Shown piece after piece: positions 56,621 through 64,000 of a stretch of DNA of 64,000 bases. Numbering within the stretch: the stretch's first letter is position 1; each line of letters begins with the position of its first letter. The position numbers were made by a program, and so were the translations under genes. Under the pieces are notes generated by a model, which searched no databases, had not been told where the DNA came from, and was given only the letters and a program-made list of their open reading frames with translations. Source of the DNA: Ascochyta rabiei (lineage: Eukaryota > Ascomycota > Dothideomycetes > Pleosporales > Didymellaceae); the NCBI RefSeq assembly GCF_004011695.2, contig NC_082416.1, positions 372,001 to 436,000 on the forward strand, in the 5' to 3' direction.

Positions 56621-57299
56621 AGGGACGCTATGCTACCTACCTTACAATAGAAGCTTTAGATCTAGATAATTTAAAAGTCTAGGGCTTAAAAAGATATATA
56701 GGTAATATCTAGAAGTAATATACCTATAGAAGACCTAGTAGAGGTCTAACAACTACCTAAAATTATCCCTAAGGAATTCCGCCAACATTAGATTAGCCTT
56801 AGAGACTTGTCTCCTCTAGCTCTTAACCCTCTATCTAATAGCTATTAGAGCTAGGGTTAATCTAAAGACACTAAAGCTAGGGAACTAGACTTTAACGTTG
56901 TAGAAGCTCTTCTTTATAGCCTAGATAATAGAGTTAGTGCCCTTACACACCTTGCAAACAAAGCTACGCAGAGAGATTCTGCTTACGCCTTAGAAACCCT
57001 AGAACTCCTAATAGATTTTATTAAGTAAGTCTAGTAACAGGACGTAGTATACCCTACAAACTAGTTATTAATAACCTAGACAGACAGTAAAGCAAAGAAG
57101 GGACAGCACTACTAGGAGGTTAACCCTAGTAGGACCTTACGCAGAAGTAGGAAAGTTTAGATTCCTAATAATATTATACTGCGCTAAACTATTCTTTTAA
57201 GGAATTATAATAACCCTATAGAAGGTTACTACAGTATAGATAAGACTACTAAAGTACTTAAGAGAAAGTACTACTAGCTATAACTAATAAAGGACGTAT

Positions 57300-58010
57300 A
57301 TAAGTACATCTAAAGGTGTTCTACATACTAACTATATAAGATTAGGAGGTATAAGCTATAGGAATTGCTTATACTATTACTAGTACTAAATATAGCCTAG
57401 TAGCACTTCTCTCTTAACTTTATAACAGACCTACTAAAGTTAATAGATGCTAAGTAGAATAAGTATAACTCTATACTAGTCCTTATAGACTACTTTAGTA
57501 AGTACGTATAGTACCTACCCTATACTAAAATAATTACTACCTAATACCTAGCTAAGCTGCTTATAGAGTAGAGCTTTTTAAAGTAAGAACTACTAGATAC
57601 GTTGTTGTTAGATTAAGGTTTAGTGTTTACTAGTTAATTCTAGTCTAATATATGCTACTACCTTAAAATTAACTACTAATTAAGTACAGCTTTCTACCCC
57701 TAGACAGATAGGTAGATAGAGTAATAAAACTAGAAGTTAGAAACGTACCTCTATATATATATAAACTACTAATAGGATAACTAGGTAGACCTCCTACTAT
57801 ACGCTAAGTACGCCTATAACTCTAAAGCTTACTCTACTTATAGAGAATCTTCTATAAAGGTTACCTTTAGCATAGACCCTAAAGGATTTAATAGGATACC
57901 TAATAAGCACTAGCTATAAAAACTCTAAACTGTCTAGAATAAGGATAAGGTAACACTAGAACTACGCTAGCAGGTTACTAGCTGCCTATTAAACTAGCAT
58001 AAAATGTAGA
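57300..58010 (+). pseudogene. Integrase region of the retroelement, degraded
   Basis: The region around 57600-57725 keeps the second catalytic-Asp segment and the STAFYP block (57688-57705), followed by T-D-R and I-E codons separated by TAG. This is the well-conserved integrase core of Ty3/gypsy elements. The N-terminal HHCC finger is not readable with confidence. Confidence 0.78.
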
Positions 58011-58369
58011 AAATAGTAAAGAAGGCCTTAGAGTACGTATAAAAGGGTAATGCCTAGTAGTACAACACAAAACAGTCTAAACAACACTTTACTAAGGGAG
58101 ACTCTGTTCTCCTTTAGGCTAAGAACCTAATAACAAGTTATTCTTTAAAGAAGTTTAACGCTTAATACCTTAGGCTATTTATAGTAATTAAGAAGGTAGG
58201 TAAGCTAGTATATAAGCTAAAGCTGCCCCTATCTATAGACAGAGTGCACCTAGTGTTTAATATATTACTTCTTAAGCACTAGAGGGAACCTCTTATAAAT
58301 AGTAGGTTCTAGCTAGGTCCTATTAGTATACTAGAAGACGTCTTACCTAGTAATAGGTTTAAAGTTAAA

Positions 58370-58510
58370 GGTATACTATTATATAGAGATACTACTACCT
58401 AAGGAAGAGAGTATAGGGTTAAGTAGCTAAGTTAGCTAAATAAAGAAGCTACCTAGGAACTACTTAAGAACCTTAACTACTGCAATAAGATCCTTTAGAA
58501 TTATTACTAA
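58370..58510 (+). pseudogene. Chromodomain at the integrase C-terminus, degraded
   Basis: The reading EYRVK-stop-LS-stop-LNKEAT-stop-ELLKNLNYC, about 58410-58480, has the spacing of a chromodomain (Y-x-V-K-W...W...E-A-T-W-E...N-L). The stops sit where Trp codons are expected, i.e. TGG has become TAG. This places the element in the chromovirus clade. Confidence 0.72.
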
Positions 58511-60805
58511 TACGCTTAGGTAGGTAATCTATCTAGAGTAGGCCGCCCTATAACTAACAGACTAGCGTAACTAAAGTAAAAGAGAGGACGTTCTTAGAAG
58601 TCCGCCTTATAAACCCTACTCTAAAATAGCTAATAGGAAAGTAAAGATAGATAGTCCTAAGACTTGTGTAACTAGAGGCTAAAGAAGGCCTAGCGTCTAT
58701 CTAATATATTACTAGTAAAGACTAGCATATTTATAGGAGAGGAGAGTTTTATTATTATCTACTAGTCTATTAAGAAGTATTATAGAAATAGAGGGTCTTT
58801 ATAACTACAACTACAGCTTAAGCAGCTCCTCTGTAACCCTTAGAAGGGCTTATCTTATAGGAGGGGCTGCAACAACAACAACTACTAGAAGTAGGTTTAG
58901 TTAGAGACAATAAAAACTGCTTAAAAGAAGCTAATAGAGCCTAAATAGTAGAAGGCAGGTTAGTACTATAATAGTACTACTGCTTCTCTGCGTTATAAGC
59001 ACTACCTATCTTCTAGAAGTAATTCTTAATTATGCTGTTAATTATAACGTTATTAGAAAGCTTTATACTAATAGTTCTAACTATAGCCTATAATAAGTTA
59101 GCTCTATATAAGAAAGAGAGAGAGGGAAAACACCTATAATATACTACTTAAGGTTATATAACTAAGAAACCTAACAGGCTTAAGTATACTTAGTCTTACT
59201 TAGACTAGACTTATTAATATAGTAACAAACTATAGTATTATAGGCAATAAAGCTGTTATAATAAGCCTTAGCGTAGTTATAGGTAGTCTGCTAGTACGCC
59301 TACACCTAAGTAATTACATTATTATTAGTTGCCTAGTTACCTTAGGTAACTGTCTTATTATTTGTCTTACAGAGGGTACGCTTAATTAAGAAATTAAGCA
59401 TATTATAGGCTTAATAGAAAATAAGGTTAATCTATAAAAGTTAGTAGGAGTAGACACTAGGAAAGCGCAAGAAATACCTTAATATACCTTTCTTTCTTTA
59501 ATTAGACGCAGTAGAGGTATATACTAAAGTTGTCCTTATAAAGCCTATACCTACTAGGCTAACAAAAGACATAGCTAAAGAATAAGATAGTGCTATTAGG
59601 GTTACTCTTAGATAAGGTAGTTAAGTGCGTAATGCTAGTATAGTACTAGTACTATAAAAGTAATAGCTAAGGCTATATACTCTTAGGTAGCTAGTAGGTA
59701 TAGTTAGGTAGAGCCTTATAGAAGATATATATTAGAGGGGGCGTTATAGTATAGAAGGTAAGAGCTAGAAGGTAGATATAGATAAAGGTGTAGGAATAAT
59801 AAGGTACTATAAGTAAGTAGATACAGTTCTTATATACGCTAAATTCCCTCTACCTAGTAGCTCTCTAGTAACAACCTAGCCTCTTACTGCTCTCTTACCT
59901 GTTGCAATCTACTGCGTAGGAAGATAATTCTTATTACAAATATCTAGGCATAGGTCTATTAACTACTAGAAGGGTAACTAGTAATCTTACCTAAGATTTA
60001 CGTTGTAAATAAACGCTAGAGCCTAGACTATGCTGTGTAAGGGTTTAGGTAAGGTACTAGGTATAGTAAGGCTAACAGCGTACTATTACTACTAGTATGT
60101 AGATAAGATCCCCTATAAATAAGTAAATTCTAGGCTAGTTTACGCAGGAACAGGGCTATAGGAGCTACTAGTAATCCTCTTACAGACGTTACTAGTTAGA
60201 GACTTACTACTCTAGCCTATAAGGTAGACAGCATCTAACTACTTACGCCTCTAGCAGCCTTAGCCCTAGGATTAAGGCACCTAATTACTTAGAAGATTGT
60301 AGAGAGTAAACAGCAGGCACGCCTAGAGTAACCTTTAGCCTAGTACTAGGCACTATATACGCTACGTAGGAAGTAAATAATACCTCTTATATATTACCTA
60401 TTTAGTATATAATTATTACGCTTCCTATAGCCTTAGCTACATAGGTTTTAGAGCTAATAACTACTAAGGCGTTGTTTATAGTAACGTCTAGTAGAAGTAA
60501 TAGCTTACTAACTAGCAGCTAATAAAGGTATAAGGGAAGACTTAGCCTTAGCTAGTCTCTTATAAATAAGACTTATCTACCTAGCTACGCAGTAACACTA
60601 CCCTAGTAGCTTACTAAGCAAACGTTAGGAGGATAGGATTACTAGCGTCTATTACGTACTAAATAGCTTCCTATCCCTATAGACGCTAACTAATAGACCC
60701 CTACTAGCGCTATATTTCTCCTACTAAGTTCTTCCCTCTACAGGAGGTTTTTCTAGAGCTTAATAACGTTGCTAGAGACCTCTCTATGGTTTAGGACAAA
60801 CCTTT
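58510..60805. other. Extra 2.3-kb segment between chromodomain and polypurine tract
   Basis: In a normal chromovirus only a short untranslated stretch separates the integrase stop from the 3' LTR. Here about 2.3 kb of equally mutated sequence intervenes. It has no intact frame and I could not assign it. It could be an additional ORF, an older nested insertion or expanded 3' UTR. Confidence 0.6.
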
Positions 60806-60818
60806 AAAGAGGGGGGGG
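60806..60818 (+). promoter_or_regulatory. Polypurine tract of the retroelement
   Basis: AAAGAGGGGGGGG ends 4 nt before the 3' LTR, the expected place of the plus-strand primer. Confidence 0.85.
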
Positions 60819-60822
60819 CTAT

Positions 60823-61020
60823 TATTATAAGTATTCTCCCTACGCTAGAAGATACCTTAGCTAGGTCCTAGGCTAAGCCTAGAGACCTACTAGCTACACA
60901 CGTATATAATATTTATAAACCTTAAGACTTATCTATTAAGGATTTATCTTATCTCTTAATATTACCCTATTATTCGTCCTATCTTACTCTGCTCTATTAC
61001 CTGCCTACAGTGCCCTTATA
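60823..61020 (+). repeat. 3' LTR, 198 bp
   Basis: Begins TATTATAAG and ends CCCTTATA. Compared with the 5' copy, the terminal TG and CA have become TA at both ends, so this copy has lost the canonical termini by transition. Confidence 0.93.
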
Positions 61021-61025
61021 TATTC
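61021..61025. repeat. Target-site duplication, right copy (TATTC)
   Basis: TATTC directly after the 3' LTR matches 52833-52837. Confidence 0.88.
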
Positions 61026-64000
61026 CTCTAGGTTCTTATTACAATCCTATACTAGGGTATAAACATAAGTACTAGCTAACTAAGACCCCTAACTCCGCTA
61101 TAAAGGAACAAACTGTAGAAAAGAATAGAATAGAAAGGGTTATTATATAACTACTTATTAATAAGTATAATATATATAATAACTTATTAATAAGTATAGT
61201 ATAATATACTTATCTATAAGCACCCTTATATATTTTATTAGACTAACTTTAGTTACTTATTAATAAGTATTATATCTCTTTAGTATATAGTTAGTAGAAA
61301 CATAACCCTTAGAGTTTGTATTTAACCTTATTAATTAAGTTTATCTTTAGAATCTTAACCTACTCTTAAACTAGACAGTCTACTCTATACTATTTATTAC
61401 ACCCTATCTTTATAAGCTTTACTTATTTAATAACCCTAACTAATCTAGTAGTACTTATCTCTAACAACTAATAGAATTAGTGCTTATAGTCTTTAACTAA
61501 AGTACAACTTTAGCATTTTAAATACCTCTAAGGTAAGTACTATTAGTGTAAGGAATGTACAAAGCGATTATAAGGAAGGATAGAGTTAAAGAGGATAGTA
61601 GGTGTATTAAGGTACGTAGTGTGTAGTAACAAGACTAATTACTAGAGTATTAGTAATAACCTCTAATATCTTTATATAGTCTAGGCTAACTAGCTCTATA
61701 GTAGCTTGCTAAGACAGGCAGAGGTACCTCTAGGCCTAGCGCCTAATAATACCTCCCTTCTCTAGATTGTCTAGCTTAAATAATAGTATAATTAGTAATA
61801 CTGTATTATTTTAGCCTAGCTTTAGATAGGTTTACTCTGTCTATCCTATTATAGCTAATTCTAATAAGGCTTAGGTATTTTAGACGCCTTATAAGGCTAG
61901 ATAGGGCTTAATACTAATTCTGCCTTTACCTAGTAAAAGTTAAACAGAAATCCTCTCTTACCTCTTACTTTACCTCTAGGGTTTAGGTAGCTGTCTGCGC
62001 AGGCTAAAGCTCTAACTAGGTAGCTAGCAGCATATAAGCTATCTATACCTCTAGTTTTATTAGTTACTACTATATCCTATTTTATTTTAGTAAGTACTAA
62101 CCTATTCTGTCTAGCACTTTTGTAAGGATAGCTAAGGGATTTTCTAGGTCTTTCTAGCACGTTCTAATACGTTTTAGCAGATAGCACTACACAATACGTC
62201 CTAGTAACCTTTTTAGACTATTTCTAACTGCTACCACCTACTACTAACTATTACTAACTATTACTAACTACTATTTACTATAGCTGTTATATTAATGCCT
62301 ACTTACTACAAAATTTAAATATTACTAAGAATAGTAGGACTGCTAAGCAGTGCTGTATGCTCTGTCTCTACTATATTACTAATAGTAATATCTATAGGGA
62401 CTATTATTTCTCTACTAACCTAGCTTTATAGGGTAGCCTATATTATAGTAACACCTAGGCCTACTACTATAGAGAGTGTTATAATAGTAATAAGAATTAC
62501 CTATTAGTACGTGTATTATCTCCTTTTAGCTTATTTTAGTATCTTTAAACATATTTAGGGCCCTAATAAGTACGCTAATAGCTATTTAAGACTTTCTAGT
62601 AATATAGCACGCCTTTAATCTAGTTACTACCTAGTTACTACTACTTATACTGCTATTATTAATACTGCTAGAATTAAGACTACCCCTATAACACCTACTA
62701 CTACTACGCCTATATCTATTAATAAGAAGACTATAATTAGTAAGTCTATTATTAACTAGGCTAGCTTGTTGCTAGGTATAATTTAAGAGTATATTTTAAT
62801 ATGTTTTAGCTTATTATAGTATAATCTAACCTTTATAGGAACTATTTACTATAGAATAAGCTACTTATACTCTATAATAGTAATATTTGCGTATATAAGT
62901 TAACCTTATCTAGTATCTATATTAAGAAGTAAGATTAATCTAAGGCTAGTGCTGTTAAGGCTAAGATAAAGTAAAAGAAGATGTTAGAGGAGAGTAGTAG
63001 TAAGTCTAATCTAGATACGCCTATTACCTCCTATAAGAAGGTATTATAGCACATTTTAACCTATTTTAATAATATCTAACTTCTTTTATAGTTAAAGTAC
63101 TAGATTATAGGTACTAGTAAGACCCTTAGTTAACTCTAAGAAGAGTAGGAGGAGTAAGAGGCCGCTAAGCAGGCTGCTGCTAATACTGCTGCTGCTGCTA
63201 CTACTACTAAGAAGCCTTATAGTAGTTATAAAGCTACTACTTATACCTATAGTAGTAGTTATAGTTAATAGATATTCTCTATAATAGAAGGTTTAGATTA
63301 ATAATACCTAAGTTTATGGTTAGTAGATAGTTTTAGGCTAATATAGCTATTAGGTGCATTATACTCTTAGATAGTCTAAATAATACTAGAAAGGTGTTCT
63401 TCTATACTAATTCTCCTATATTTACTTATAATTATAACTATGTAACATAGCATATAACTTTCTTTATCTCCTTATATTAAAAATAGCTATAATAGGCTAG
63501 AATATGTCTACTTTAGCTAGTCTGTATTTCTTAGGGTAAGGTAAGGTCATGTTTTCCCTTAGCATAAACTATTAAATACTTATTAATTAAAAAACCCCTA
63601 TAGGGAAAAATTATAATTAATTAAAGGTATTTAGCCTTTTTAGTCCCTTTCTTTTTTAGACTTTAACCTTAACGTCTTATTACGCAGTCTAAGCAGTTAC
63701 TTTATTATTTTCTAGTATTGTTTTAGCGCTTCTTTAGAAAGGTTTGTGCTAATTTCTTAGAAATTTTCTAATTTAGGGAATCTATCCTACTTAATAAGGT
63801 ATTCCTACTGTCTATTGTCTAGTTACCTTCTATTAAGGACTTTTTCTATATTCTATACCTTCTCTTCCCCTTTAACTATAGGTTCTTATATTTATTTCTA
63901 TATAATTAGAAGTTAACTTCTTAGTATATATAGGTCTAGTAGTAACATATAGAATACTAGATAGATCTCTTTTATTTCTAGTAGGTCTACTCTATATACG
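61026..64000. other. Unclassified RIP-degraded sequence right of the retroelement
   Basis: Same mutated composition, no frame of 60 codons. It includes three copies of a 14-bp palindrome (61153-61268), a TTACTAACTA run at about 62237-62275 and a stretch at 63150-63260 that reads as an Ala/Thr/Ser/Tyr-rich low-complexity peptide on the plus strand. These are probably remains of other transposons, but I cannot name a family. Confidence 0.55.
61153..61268. repeat. Three copies of the palindrome ACTTATTAATAAGT
   Basis: Perfect 14-bp palindromes at 61153-61166, 61182-61195 and 61255-61268, spaced 29 and 73 bp. Confidence 0.9.

Larger units (their letters stand above)
52838..61020 (+). mobile_element. 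Complete but RIP-inactivated Ty3/gypsy LTR retrotransposon (chromovirus type), 8183 bp
   Basis: Two 198-bp LTRs flank 7.8 kb of internal sequence, and TATTC is duplicated on both sides, so the borders are exact. The order of remnants on the plus strand is gag-like and protease regions (about 53.2-54.8 kb), reverse transcriptase (about 55.3-55.9 kb), RNase H (about 56.1-56.6 kb), integrase (about 57.3-58.0 kb) and chromodomain (about 58.37-58.51 kb). RT before integrase means Ty3/gypsy and not Ty1/copia. All frames are broken by many TAG/TAA codons. A polypurine tract precedes the 3' LTR. No primer-binding site could be recognised after the 5' LTR. Confidence 0.9.
52581..64000. other. AT-rich, RIP-like mutated block (runs to the end of the window)
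   Basis: From about 52580 onward there is no open frame of 60 codons on either strand, whereas the preceding 52 kb are full of them. TAG, TAA, CTA and CTAG are very frequent. TCA, CCA, TGA and TGG almost disappear, while ACA, GCA, TGT and TGC persist. This is the mark of C-to-T mutation at CpA on both strands, as produced by fungal repeat-induced point mutation. The block contains one delimited retroelement (52838-61020) and unclassified remains on both sides. Confidence 0.9.

Noticed and set aside
59735..59950. Possible nested LTR after a GAGGGGGC polypurine-like run
   Set aside because: No TG start follows the run, no matching second copy was seen and no target duplication could be found.

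Overview
This window is nuclear DNA of a filamentous ascomycete (Pezizomycotina; Dothideomycetes would fit, but I cannot fix the class from the sequence). The reasons are short introns (45-136 nt) with GT-AG ends and CTAAC/CTGAC branch sites, genes on both strands without operons, fungus-specific proteins (Aim19, Ndc1, Med5/Nut1, Ccz1, Rho1, mevalonate diphosphate decarboxylase), and an AT-rich block at the right end that carries a C-to-T mutated LTR retrotransposon.

Layout. 1-350 is the 3' end of a phosphopantothenoylcysteine decarboxylase gene. 351-8571 is gene-poor; it holds only an intron-containing tRNA-Asn(GUU) (2733-2828, minus) and a four-exon DMT/EamA-type transporter (3677-5376, minus). 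8572-11117 holds a PNGase A-family amidase and a small conserved-looking protein. 11118-13675 and 14630-16459 are gene-free with short tandem arrays, and between them lies a FAM210/DUF1279-type mitochondrial membrane protein. From 16460 to 52142 the window is gene-dense: NDC1, a Pep12-type Qa-SNARE, a BTB protein, MVD1/ERG19, a cytochrome c/c1 heme lyase, an ER DnaJ protein with a DUF1977-like tail, AIM19, UFD2, RHO1, a GPI-type aspartic protease, FMT1, CCZ1, a SCY1-like pseudokinase, a short-chain dehydrogenase, mitochondrial MCT1 and Mediator subunit MED5. These are mostly housekeeping genes in divergent or convergent pairs. Themes recur (mitochondrial function: FMT1, MCT1, heme lyase, AIM19, DUF1279; endomembrane traffic: PEP12, CCZ1, SCY1, RHO1; protein quality control: UFD2, DnaJ), but nothing shows that they form one pathway cluster.

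From about 52.58 kb to the end the composition changes sharply. No reading frame survives, TAG/TAA/CTAG are very frequent, and the trinucleotides TCA, CCA, TGA and TGG have nearly vanished. Within this block I can delimit one complete Ty3/gypsy chromovirus-type element: 198-bp LTRs at 52838-53035 and 60823-61020, a 5-bp target duplication TATTC, a polypurine tract, and recognisable but broken reverse transcriptase, RNase H, integrase and chromodomain regions. The two LTRs differ by 12 transitions, with no transversions and no indels, as expected of repeat-induced point mutation (RIP).

I did not find a clearly new multi-gene system. The points most worth following are the narrow mutation context in the RIP-like block, about 2.3 kb of unexplained sequence between the chromodomain and the 3' LTR, a triplicated 14-bp palindrome next to the element, two likely GC-AG introns, tandem arrays with unit lengths that are multiples of five (one contains the FMT1 stop codon), and an altered first active-site motif in the aspartic protease. 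Exon borders below were worked out by hand from splice signals, reading frame and recalled family conservation; no database search was possible.
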